This document shows, in pieces, positions 14,179-20,534 of a stretch of DNA of 21,519 nucleotides. The DNA comes from a virus: positions 1 through 21,519 of the IMG/VR virus record IMGVR_UViG_3300043420_001465, one strand, 5' to 3'. A model generated the notes under the pieces. The model made no database searches. It had not been told where the DNA came from and saw nothing but the letters and a program-made list of their open reading frames with translations. The translations under genes were made by a program, and so were the position numbers. Each line of letters begins with the position of its first letter. Position 1 is the first letter of the stretch.

Positions 14179-14631
14179 GTGAAAACATTTCATCAGGGGC
14201 TTTACAGACCTAAAAATCCTACAAAATACCGAGGAGATATTTCAAATATTCAATATAGATCCTCATGGGAAGCCGCTTTAATGTACTGGCTCGATATGAA
14301 TGAAAAAATAAAGCACTGGTCTTCTGAAAGCGTAGTCGTGCCCTATGTTTCTCCTTTAGACGGAAAAGTCCACAGATATTTCATTGATTTTATGATTGAG
14401 ACAACTGCCGGGGTAATTTTAGTTGAAGTTAAACCTCAAAAGGAGTGTATGCCGCCTAAAATGGGTCGGGGGCGCAAGAAACACATCGTTGAGTCTGAGG
14501 CATTGACTTATGCAAAAAACAACGCCAAATGGCAAGCAGCGGAGCAATACGCCAATTCTATGGGGTATAAGTTTCAAGTATGGGATGAAGTTACACTAAA
14601 ATCGCTGGGAGTTGTAATCCCAGCGAAATAG
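14179..14631 (+). CDS. 4: Head completion protein gp4 (TnsA-like nuclease fold), GTG start
   Basis: At 150 aa it is the same length as T4 gp4. The opening TFHQGLYRPKNPTKYRGD and SNIQYRSSWEAALMYWLD are the family signature, followed by KHWSSESVVVPY, YFIDFMIETT and VILVEVKPQKE. The D...EVK pattern is a PD-(D/E)xK nuclease-like core related to TnsA; in T4, gp4 finishes heads after packaging. The start is GTG at 14179: an in-frame stop lies at 14167 and the next ATG would delete the family N-terminus. The last codons also form a 9-bp hairpin that is a terminator for the opposite strand. It is a lone plus-strand gene between two minus-strand operons. Confidence 0.92.
   Translation: MKTFHQGLYRPKNPTKYRGDISNIQYRSSWEAALMYWLDMNEKIKHWSSESVVVPYVSPLDGKVHRYFIDFMIETTAGVILVEVKPQKECMPPKMGRGRKKHIVESEALTYAKNNAKWQAAEQYANSMGYKFQVWDEVTLKSLGVVIPAK
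14598..14626 (-). terminator. Minus-strand intrinsic terminator inside the 3' end of gene 4
   Basis: TCGCTGGGA (14602-14610) and TCCCAGCGA (14618-14626) form a perfect 9-bp stem with a 7-nt loop. Read on the minus strand it is followed by TTTT (14601-14598). It should stop transcription of the fibre operon coming from the right. The same bases encode the last residues of gp4. Confidence 0.75.
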
Positions 14632-14648
14632 TGTGACTTCATAATTAT

Positions 14649-14750
14649 CTATGGTGCGGCAACGGGAGGTGCTTCTGTAGGTTTCTGAGTAGCATTAGAA
14701 ACCTCTTTTGGCTCTTCTGTAACTGGTTTTGGTTTAGGTAAGTTATTCAT
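14649..14750 (-). CDS. Small Pro/Glu-rich peptide (33 aa), hypothetical
   Basis: A short open frame starts with ATG at 14750 and reads MNNLPKPKPVTEEPKEVSN, then TQKPTEAPPVAAP and a stop. It lies between the fibre-like gene and its terminator, 33 nt after the fibre stop. Proline is highly enriched, so the product would be unfolded. A purine-rich AAAGAGTAG upstream may be a weak ribosome site. It could be a short linker-like virion peptide or a chance frame. Confidence 0.45.
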   Translation of the reverse strand: MNNLPKPKPVTEEPKEVSNATQKPTEAPPVAAP

Positions 14751-14783
14751 TATATCTACTCTTTTGTATCATTAATGTGTTAA

Positions 14784-16739
14784 TTAAGGAATTTCATTTC
14801 CTAATTGAATTTTCAAAGCCGCTGCTATTCGATCAATAGCTTCTTTTAATGTTGTAGGAGCTGGCGCTGCCCAGTCAGAAGCGTTTCCTGGAGTAAAAGT
14901 TGCATTTTCACTTCCATCCAGAAGAGCATCAAGCTGCCCTTTATTAACTGCATCAGTTGCTTCTGTGCCATCTGCAACATTTACAATTTTAGTATTATTA
15001 ACGTCGACTCTGCGAGCATTGAGGGTAATTTCTCCCCTTAATCCTGTTCCTGATACAGATGAAGTCGAAAGAGAAATGTTACCTCCGTCAACGTCAGGTA
15101 AAAGTCCTGCACCATCTGCGATTATTACGATATTTTTCCCTGAAGAATCGGCTCCGTAAGATTCTGGATAGCTAATTAAATAACAATCAGACCCGGTCGA
15201 CGCATGTACATAACCAAAACTCCACATCCATTGTTTGCCCCAATCACCAAAGTTTGTGGCATTTGAATTGGCTGGAATAATAGGATTATTAACCGCTGTC
15301 GGAAATGTTAAGTTTGAAAGAGATTGATTTGCCCCTTCTCCCGATTGATTTATGTAAATGATATTTCCGCCATTTTCTACAGTCGGCCCACCAACTGGTA
15401 TACTACTGGATGTCAAATCTGCGTAAGAACTTTGACCATCTACAGTTAAATCTCTCATCCAAAAGTTCTTAGCGAATAAGGAACATCGTCTATTAAAATC
15501 ATTAACTGTTGTAGTTAAAGTAACTCCTTCGCTACAAGAACCCCCAACTGCATGTAGGATAGTTGCCATTCCTCCATTTGGATGTTGATTCATTGTAATA
15601 CTTGACCAGTGATGATTGTTCAAGTGAAGTCCAATGTTTATTCCCGAGACCGTAAATGGTCCGAAAAATACACAGCTGTAAAAAGCAGCCTGAGCTATGG
15701 CATTGTTGTGACCATTTAGCGTAACTGCTTGCCCAAACAATACTTCACTGAAATATAATTTTCCTGCTGCTGATGTAACTTCAGCCCAATCAAAATCACA
15801 TGCACTTAGTACACTAACGTTTGACAATCCAGAGCGATTATCAGCACCGCTATCTGCTGCAAATGAGGAATCCATTTTAACAGCTGTTGCCGATATTCTA
15901 ACAGATTCTTTAGAGTCTCCGATAATAAAGACGTTTGGCTTAATGTTTAAATTTGAGGATTCTGTATAATTTCCTGCGCTAACACGAATAACATATCTTT
16001 TGGTAGGAGCCGCATCAGTTATAGCTTCTAATGCCTTTGATATAGTTGCAAATGGCTTATGCTGACCGCCAGTACCCGATACATCATCTCCAGATTTATC
16101 GACATAAATTATTTGGGCATTTTGCAATGATTCTAATAGATCGAGTCTAGTTTCTAAATCACCTTCAGCAGTCAAAGCTCTTGCTTCTTCTGCATCAATA
16201 TCAGCTTGAAGAGCAGTATCGGCATCAGCACGAGCTACAGCTTCAGCATCGATATTAGCTTGTAATGTCGAATCTGCACTTGCTCTTGCACTTGCTTCTG
16301 CATCTATATTAGCTTGTAATACACCTTCAGCAGCCAAAGCTCTTGCTTCTTCTGCATCGATATTACCTTGAAGAGTTGCGTCAGCATTAGTTCTTAATGT
16401 AGCTTCTGCATCAAGATTGGTTTGTACTGAGGCAACTTGAGTTGCTACTGTTGTTGCAAAATTTGGATCATCTGCCAATGCAGATGCCAATTCATTAAGG
16501 GTATCTAAAACTTCAGGAGCTGAATCCACTAAACCTGCGACTTTATCGTCTACATATTCCTGAGTTGCAGCACCGACATCAGATGCGTCTAGTACTAAGC
16601 TATTAACGGTTAAATCTACAATATCCGAAACATTTGACTTTTTAGTAACACCATTTTGAACTAATGGAATTAATTCACTTCCGTCGAGTGGAGTAGATTG
16701 TTCTAATTGACTAATTTTTTTATCATTGTTGTTTGACAT
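14784..16739 (-). CDS. Tail fibre/tailspike-like structural protein
   Basis: This 651-aa protein starts KKISQLEQSTPLDGSELIPLVQNG, an N-terminal module common in phage fibre and neck-associated proteins. Residues about 105-194 are five 18-residue helical repeats (consensus LQANIDAEAxARAxAD) forming a stalk. From about residue 207 (IIYVDKSGDDVSGTGG, PFATISKALEAI) it looks like a right-handed beta-helix of the pectin-lyase type, with IKPNVFIIGD. Near the end IVNVADGTEATDAVNKGQLD matches the YadA head/neck motif of trimeric adhesins. The whole layout suggests a trimeric receptor-binding or decoration fibre. No enzyme motif is evident. It is first in its operon; which tail part it joins is unknown. 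Confidence 0.78.
   Translation of the reverse strand: MSNNNDKKISQLEQSTPLDGSELIPLVQNGVTKKSNVSDIVDLTVNSLVLDASDVGAATQEYVDDKVAGLVDSAPEVLDTLNELASALADDPNFATTVATQVASVQTNLDAEATLRTNADATLQGNIDAEEARALAAEGVLQANIDAEASARASADSTLQANIDAEAVARADADTALQADIDAEEARALTAEGDLETRLDLLESLQNAQIIYVDKSGDDVSGTGGQHKPFATISKALEAITDAAPTKRYVIRVSAGNYTESSNLNIKPNVFIIGDSKESVRISATAVKMDSSFAADSGADNRSGLSNVSVLSACDFDWAEVTSAAGKLYFSEVLFGQAVTLNGHNNAIAQAAFYSCVFFGPFTVSGINIGLHLNNHHWSSITMNQHPNGGMATILHAVGGSCSEGVTLTTTVNDFNRRCSLFAKNFWMRDLTVDGQSSYADLTSSSIPVGGPTVENGGNIIYINQSGEGANQSLSNLTFPTAVNNPIIPANSNATNFGDWGKQWMWSFGYVHASTGSDCYLISYPESYGADSSGKNIVIIADGAGLLPDVDGGNISLSTSSVSGTGLRGEITLNARRVDVNNTKIVNVADGTEATDAVNKGQLDALLDGSENATFTPGNASDWAAPAPTTLKEAIDRIAAALKIQLGNEIP
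16158..16427 (-). repeat. Five 54-bp repeats encoding an 18-residue helical stalk
   Basis: Five in-frame units of 18 residues (starting VQTNLDAE, LQGNIDAE, LQANIDAE, LQANIDAE, LQADIDAE) within the fibre-like gene. The protein repeat is clearer than the DNA repeat, so the copies are old or under selection. An 18-residue period is 5 helical turns (11+7), fitting a nearly straight coiled coil. Confidence 0.85.
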
Positions 16740-16768
16740 TACATTATCCTATAAAAATTTCTTAAATT

Positions 16769-17008
16769 CTACTCGTCTAAAAGAAGATAATTATTTGTTG
16801 TGTCTGGATTTGATTGCTCCAGCATAAAAAGGCCGTCACTCTCAGTTCGTAAGTTTAATGAAGATTCATCCAACTTTTCCCTGCGGCGTAATATTAATTG
16901 TCTACATGCTGCTAATATTTCACCCGTTTTTGGATGTGCCCATCCTCCGTCTGTTGCGACGGCATCTTTTCTCCATGTAGGAGGTTGATCATATTTCCAC
17001 GTTCCCAT
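16769..17008 (-). CDS. Unknown 79-aa protein upstream of the fibre gene
   Basis: A short soluble protein beginning MGTWKYDQPPTWRKDAVATD and GWAHPKTGEILAACRQL. The Trp-rich start followed by a GW.HPxTGE motif recalls small proteins next to virion fibres in marine phages, but I cannot name the family. The second half is basic then acidic, ending NYLLLDE. It is co-directional with the fibre gene, 29 nt upstream of it, so a virion role is plausible. Confidence 0.65.
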   Translation of the reverse strand: MGTWKYDQPPTWRKDAVATDGGWAHPKTGEILAACRQLILRRREKLDESSLNLRTESDGLFMLEQSNPDTTNNYLLLDE

Positions 17009-17038
17009 GTAACTATCCTAAAATATAAATGCGCTGTG

Positions 17039-17047
17039 TCTATTTAG
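17039..17047 (-). promoter_or_regulatory. Late-promoter-like CTAAATAGA before the 79-aa gene
   Basis: CTAAATAGA lies 30 nt before the ATG at 17008. It overlaps the TAG stop of the upstream membrane-protein gene, so part of the match comes from the stop codon; hence low confidence. Confidence 0.28.
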
Positions 17048-17339
17048 CGTCGAAATTTACTAAGCAGGGAGCCCTTACCTTTAATGTCGAGCCGTCTGTG
17101 GTAGTAATTAAAAATGTATTTATATTTAGTGTTTGAAACTTGACAAATTCTGTAGTAATGTAAACTTCTTCATTCTCGATATAACATAATGCCATGCCCG
17201 GCCCGTCATATTCATAGGAAGTTGTCTTTTCACGGAGAAGGTAGGTACAAACTAGAAGAATTAAGGCAATGCAAAGCAGGCAAAGTTCTCTAAGTAGTCT
17301 AATCCGATTTGCGAGTTCTCTTAATTGATTTATTTTCAT
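17040..17339 (-). CDS. Small single-span membrane protein, unknown
   Basis: The 99-aa protein has a positively charged N-terminus (KINQLRELANRIRLLREL) and one hydrophobic segment at about residues 18-36 (LCLLCIALILLVCTYLL). A mostly beta-like soluble domain follows (YEYDGPGMALCYIENEEVYI). Positive residues before the span predict the N-terminus in the cytoplasm and the domain in the periplasm. It is directly downstream of the tRNA and has a weak ribosome site. Lysis or membrane-associated roles are conceivable, but nothing identifies it as a holin or spanin. Confidence 0.6.
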   Translation of the reverse strand: MKINQLRELANRIRLLRELCLLCIALILLVCTYLLREKTTSYEYDGPGMALCYIENEEVYITTEFVKFQTLNINTFLITTTDGSTLKVRAPCLVNFDAK

Positions 17340-17355
17340 ATTAACTTATTAAAAA

Positions 17356-17430
17356 TGGCTGGCGAGGTAGGGATCGAACCTACGACGAGCTGATTAACAG
17401 TCAGCCATTCTACCACTGAATTACTCGCCA
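17356..17430 (-). tRNA. tRNA-Asn (anticodon GTT), CCA encoded
   Basis: On the minus strand: acceptor TGGCGAG/CTCGCCA (7 bp), D-stem ATTC/GAAT, anticodon stem GCTGA/TCAGC with loop CTGTTAA (anticodon GTT), T-stem GTAGG/CCTAC with loop TTCGATC, discriminator G and encoded CCA. U1-A72 and G73 are features of bacterial tRNA-Asn. All stems pair fully, so it looks functional. It lies between two minus-strand genes and is probably cut from their transcript. Confidence 0.97.
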
Positions 17431-17463
17431 AGATAATGTTACACATTTCGATTTACGTATATT

Positions 17464-17850
17464 TCAAAACTTAGCAACTCTAGCTAAAGATGTCACTATA
17501 CTTCTAACTGTGGTTAGTGGGTCTTCCTCCATAGCCTGCCTAACAATCTCATGTACAGCGGCAACTCGTGCCTCTTTGACTTTTTTAGTCGCCTCTGTCT
17601 GTTGGATCATATCCTCAATGTATCTAATGGGGTTTTTCATAAAGGACGATTGATGAACCAGGGTTGTGCTGTCCTTGACTTCAGATGCGCCGTATTTTAA
17701 TCCCAAATCCTTACTTGCCCTATTAATTGTCATCGTTAGGGTTGAGGGACCATCCTTAAAGCGAATGTATTCTTTATCCTTTACTAGCTTAAATTCGGCA
17801 ATAAATCTTTCAGCCAGTGTTTTTGGTTTGCTTTTTTTAACTGAAGGCAT
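17464..17850 (-). CDS. Unknown 128-aa basic protein
   Basis: A hydrophilic protein with a lysine-rich start (MPSVKKSKPKTLAERFIAEFK), a central STLTMTINRASKDLGLKYG, and a long C-terminal helix region (ATKKVKEARVAAVHEIVRQAMEEDPL). No membrane segment, metal site or named domain is seen. It lies 7 nt after the ribbon-helix-helix gene and 34 nt before the tRNA, so it shares their transcript. Its function is unknown; a DNA-associated role fits the charge but is not shown. Confidence 0.65.
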   Translation of the reverse strand: MPSVKKSKPKTLAERFIAEFKLVKDKEYIRFKDGPSTLTMTINRASKDLGLKYGASEVKDSTTLVHQSSFMKNPIRYIEDMIQQTEATKKVKEARVAAVHEIVRQAMEEDPLTTVRSIVTSLARVAKF

Positions 17851-17857
17851 AAAGACT

Positions 17858-18100
17858 TTACGAGTTTATAAGCTCCCTAATTGCTGAACGAACTACTTCC
17901 TGCTCATTGACAAAATGCCCCTTTTTTACCCCTTCCCTTAGCAGCTTAAATACATTAGGGCTAAGGTCTAGCTCAACTTCTCCCGTCTTACCGGTTATCT
18001 TTTCATACACAACACCATTGACTTCGATATATGAGGGTAGAGTCTTTTTAGTGTACTTCTTAGTGGTAAATTTTAGTCGTTTTTTAGTCTTAGAACTCAT
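17858..18100 (-). CDS. Ribbon-helix-helix-like DNA-binding protein
   Basis: The 80-aa protein has a basic N-terminal arm (SSKTKKRLKFTTKKYTKK), then from about residue 40 a pattern typical of ParD/CopG ribbon-helix-helix proteins: a strand VELDLSP, helix NVFKLLREGVKKG, turn HFVNEQ, helix EVVRSAIRELI. Such proteins dimerise and bind DNA with the strand. No toxin partner is next to it, so a transcription regulator is more likely than an antitoxin. Its ATG overlaps the stop of the LSm-like gene (TAATG), meaning coupled translation. Confidence 0.65.
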   Translation of the reverse strand: MSSKTKKRLKFTTKKYTKKTLPSYIEVNGVVYEKITGKTGEVELDLSPNVFKLLREGVKKGHFVNEQEVVRSAIRELINS

Positions 18101-18456
18101 TAGTTTGCCTCTCCTTCAGTTTCAAAACCAAACATTGACATTTGCAGTAAATCAGTGAAACACCCGAGCAAGTTGTCATCTGGCATAGCTATTGCAATAA
18201 TGTTTCTCTTTTGAAGTATTAGGGCGTCGTCCTGAATATAGGGCATCCACCTAAAAAGATTTATCTTAAATGACATTTCACCGTCATCGCCTTCTACCGG
18301 ATCACATTCAATTTGATGTGCGTATCGAATGATTATGTAGTTATCTAGCTCTGGAGTTTCATGTAATTCATTTGTCGCAAGCTCTTGAAACCCTATAATT
18401 GTTTCTCCAGTAACCAACTTAATAGTGCGAACATCATCTAGCTCTAGCTCACTCAT
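18100..18456 (-). CDS. LSm-like conserved phage protein
   Basis: This 118-aa protein begins with DDVRTIKLVTGETIIGFQEL, followed by YIIIRYAHQIECDP, FKINLFRWMPYIQDD and a C-terminal LLQMSMFGF. The V/L-TGE-x-I-IG start, a middle strand pair and the W-MP motif resemble a short Sm/LSm-like protein frequent in marine T4-like phages and usually left as hypothetical. An RNA-binding ring is possible by fold analogy only. It starts just after the metallophosphoesterase stop and overlaps the next gene. Confidence 0.6.
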   Translation of the reverse strand: MSELELDDVRTIKLVTGETIIGFQELATNELHETPELDNYIIIRYAHQIECDPVEGDDGEMSFKINLFRWMPYIQDDALILQKRNIIAIAMPDDNLLGCFTDLLQMSMFGFETEGEAN

Positions 18457-18458
18457 TT

Positions 18459-19997
18459 CTATTTACCTTTATGCAAAACCTCATAAATCTTTCCACGGTA
18501 CATAAAGGTAGAACGATTCCCAGCTTTGTTCATAAGAACTACTCTAGGGTGTTTGTCGGTCACGCCTTTATACTTTGAAAATGTAGTAATGTTCCACTGC
18601 CAAGCCGTGTTATTTCCACGTAGGTAGCCTGGGTCTAGTTTTGCCGCACATCCAACTCGCACGGAGTCTCCCAGCTCTTGATAAGAATGATAATGCCCAG
18701 CTACGTAATTTCTGTATGAAAGGTGGGCGTCCATTAGGGTATTTTCCTGGTCGCCGTGTCTGATTGCCAAGTCGCCAAACCATATTGCGGCTGAATTGCC
18801 AGTACGAAGAATCATGTCAAAATCGGCAAAGAATCCCTCAGATAGAGTCTTCCAATCTAACATTCCTTTTAATGCTGGATTCTTCTCAACAAAAAGTGAA
18901 AGCCACTCAGCGTGATTGGAATCTAAAACCTTTATGTTCTTTACAGAGTTTGAGGCGTTTTTATATCCTTCAAGAATTTCCAGCATAGAATAGAGATCGT
19001 CTTTTAGTCGAAGATTCTCTCTTGCTCCTGGAATAAACTCGGTATGTCTTGATACTGAAGCAAAATCGCAAGTGTCTCCTCCATCTATAACCAACTCAGG
19101 TTTATGGAGTTTAATTAACTGATGAAAGCAGTCAATAACGTTCTCGGCATGATGTGGGGCATGAACGTCAGTTATGTAGCAAGCCTTATCATTTGAACTT
19201 AACTCAATAGGCTTCTTAGCTCCGTACTTAAACAGTAGCCCATCAAAGGTTATGTGGGGCATCTGTTTGTGGTGAACTTCATCCCTGTGGAACTTGACTC
19301 TAACTCTCTGACAGTGAAACTCTTCAGTTTTCTCGTCAATACCAACAAGCAAACATGCGGGTTTTAATATCTGTTTGTAAATGTCACTTACTCGCTTGCA
19401 CTTCTCAGGAAAAATCAAACTTCCTGTAGTCGCAAACATATAAGCACAATTAACCCCCTCTTTTTTATACATTTTAGTAGACGGAATGGGGTGTGCCATA
19501 AGTACAGATGCGTTATATTCACGCATGGCAAGCATACACTTAGAAGTAATTGGGTCTCCTGTAATCCTATCTCCATTGGCTGGAATTGAACTTAGTACAA
19601 GATACTTTGATAGCTTATGCTGCTCTCCCAATATAGGAAGATTCTCGTCTGGAATCATTTGCTCGTTATTAGCAACAAAAGAAATCTTCCCAAAAGCTTC
19701 CTCTAAAGTACTCACTCGCTTTCGCTGCATTCCTAGTAAAGCTGATGCTTCTTTTTGATATCTCTGAAAAAGCTCTTCTATCTGAATGTTTCTATCAGTA
19801 AGCTTTTCCCAAGTTCTGATTCTCTGAATTCTGTTTTCATACATTCTCCGCTCTTCTACGGTACAGAGGGGGCCGACGTGTATAACTTCAGCTTTGAAAT
19901 GCTTTGCGAAATCAGATATTACTTTGAGGATGTGACTGGATAATCCTAAGTGAGCTGTACCAATAATCACATAGGGTCTTGTAGAGACAGTTTTCAT
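18459..19997 (-). CDS. Calcineurin-like metallophosphoesterase with degenerate N-terminal repeat domain
   Basis: The C-terminal half of this 512-aa protein carries the full motif set of the two-metal phosphoesterases: Asp277-x-His279 (ITDVHAPH), GGDTCD (Asp308), Asn361-His362 (DSNHAEWL), His414 (IRHGD) and GHYH at 434-437. The N-terminal half (about 1-215) seems to repeat this layout with lost ligands: GTAHLG, HVGPLC, VANNEQ, NGDRITGD, MAHPIPS. It may be a pseudo-domain used for binding. The substrate could be nucleic acid or a phosphoester; the sequence does not tell. It starts from an ATG with AAGG about 10 nt upstream, after a late-like promoter at 20030-20021. Confidence 0.8.
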   Translation of the reverse strand: MKTVSTRPYVIIGTAHLGLSSHILKVISDFAKHFKAEVIHVGPLCTVEERRMYENRIQRIRTWEKLTDRNIQIEELFQRYQKEASALLGMQRKRVSTLEEAFGKISFVANNEQMIPDENLPILGEQHKLSKYLVLSSIPANGDRITGDPITSKCMLAMREYNASVLMAHPIPSTKMYKKEGVNCAYMFATTGSLIFPEKCKRVSDIYKQILKPACLLVGIDEKTEEFHCQRVRVKFHRDEVHHKQMPHITFDGLLFKYGAKKPIELSSNDKACYITDVHAPHHAENVIDCFHQLIKLHKPELVIDGGDTCDFASVSRHTEFIPGARENLRLKDDLYSMLEILEGYKNASNSVKNIKVLDSNHAEWLSLFVEKNPALKGMLDWKTLSEGFFADFDMILRTGNSAAIWFGDLAIRHGDQENTLMDAHLSYRNYVAGHYHSYQELGDSVRVGCAAKLDPGYLRGNNTAWQWNITTFSKYKGVTDKHPRVVLMNKAGNRSTFMYRGKIYEVLHKGK

Positions 19998-20020
19998 GTA
20001 ATAAACCTTACCTCGATATC

Positions 20021-20030
20021 TCCTATTTAG
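20021..20030 (-). promoter_or_regulatory. Late-promoter-like CTAAATAGGA upstream of the phosphoesterase gene
   Basis: On the minus strand this box ends 23 nt before the ATG at 19997. A mirror copy on the plus strand (20050-20059) lies 20 bp away, forming a back-to-back pair around an inverted CTATTTA/TAAATAG repeat. Confidence 0.4.
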
Positions 20031-20049
20031 AAGAGCATTCTAGTAGCAG

Positions 20050-20059
20050 TTTAAATAGA
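20050..20059 (+). promoter_or_regulatory. Late-promoter-like TTTAAATAGA facing the gene-free island
   Basis: It contains the same TAAATAG core as the elements at gene fronts, but no protein gene follows. A rightward terminator lies about 150 bp downstream, so the pair could frame a small RNA. Confidence 0.33.
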
Positions 20060-20101
20060 GATTACTTCAGTAGGGTGTTACTAAAACATTACCAAACGAT
20101 C

Positions 20102-20217
20102 TTTTTTTTTTTATTTGTCTATTGACTTATTGAATTACTCAATTTTTTTTGTTTACTCTACAGTCTTAGTTATTTTTTTTTGTTCTAGGGTTTTCTGTCG
20201 AAAACCTTCTTTTTTTT
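20102..20217. repeat. Cluster of four T-tracts (A-tracts on the minus strand)
   Basis: Runs of 11, 8, 9 and 8 Ts at 20102-20112, 20143-20150, 20173-20181 and 20210-20217, with centres 30-40 bp apart. They lie 105-220 bp upstream of the phosphoesterase gene. Such A-tracts bend or stiffen DNA and may serve as UP-type elements or an unwinding region. Confidence 0.75.
20189..20217 (+). terminator. Rightward intrinsic terminator with no upstream gene
   Basis: GGTTTTC (20189-20195), loop TGTC, GAAAACC (20200-20206), then TTC and eight Ts. Stem pairing is perfect. No plus-strand gene precedes it for over 5 kb, so it must serve an unannotated transcript or be a coincidence of the T-rich area. Confidence 0.6.
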
Positions 20218-20296
20218 ATTTGAAGTAATACCAACTCTGAAGAGTAAACATCCATAATGAATATTACATATCAGTATAAGCAAATCCTTCATCTGT

Positions 20297-20344
20297 ATTG
20301 ATATTGATTCATATCAATCCACTTGATCTATCCATATATCAATC
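20297..20344. repeat. ATTGATAT hairpin and repeated ATATCAATC words
   Basis: ATTGATAT (20297-20304) pairs with ATATCAAT (20311-20318) across a 6-nt loop. ATATCAATC recurs directly at 20311-20319 and 20336-20344. Short AT-rich words in both orientations resemble binding sites or iterons, though only a few copies exist. Confidence 0.5.
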
Positions 20345-20482
20345 AATGTGTCCTCCAATAGTATCTTGCTTTTATAGTATTCATATTGAAACATTAAATA
20401 TCAGCTAATCCATGGTAAAAATCACTAAATTTACATGCTGTGGACTATAAGATGTAAGGTGAGTCTATTGGTAAGAGTCAAT

Positions 20483-20534
20483 TTGCTTTAAAAATGGCAT
20501 GAGTGGTGTGTGAATGTGCAGTATTTTAAAGCAA
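20483..20534. repeat. Perfect 11-bp inverted repeat with 30-nt loop
   Basis: TTGCTTTAAAA (20483-20493) is the exact reverse complement of TTTTAAAGCAA (20524-20534). The second arm's GCAAT (20531-20535) can instead pair with ATTGC (20566-20570) around another hairpin CTGAG/CTCAG (20552-20564), so two alternative structures compete. It sits just after the stop of the helix-turn-helix gene. Confidence 0.6.

Larger units (their letters stand above)
20064..20217 (+). ncRNA. Candidate small RNA between promoter-like box and terminator
   Basis: The region runs from just after TTTAAATAGA to the T-run of the hairpin at 20189-20206. It includes ATTGA/TCAAT (loop ATTAC) followed by eight Ts, which could be an earlier stop. 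No family is recognised. The ends are guesses from the two signals. Confidence 0.22.

Noticed and set aside
17117-17124. TATAAATA on the minus strand
   Set aside because: It lies inside the membrane-protein gene, about 110 nt from the next start; more likely coincidence in AT-rich DNA.
17040-17339. Holin call for the membrane protein
   Set aside because: It has a single span and a large soluble C-terminal domain, and no endolysin or spanin genes lie next to it.
17858-18100. Toxin-antitoxin pair with the ribbon-helix-helix protein as antitoxin
   Set aside because: Neither neighbour (LSm-like protein, 128-aa basic protein) resembles a RelE/ParE or other known toxin.
20102-20217. CRISPR-like array in the T-tract region
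   Set aside because: Spacing is irregular and the repeated parts are only homopolymer runs; there are no conserved repeat units.
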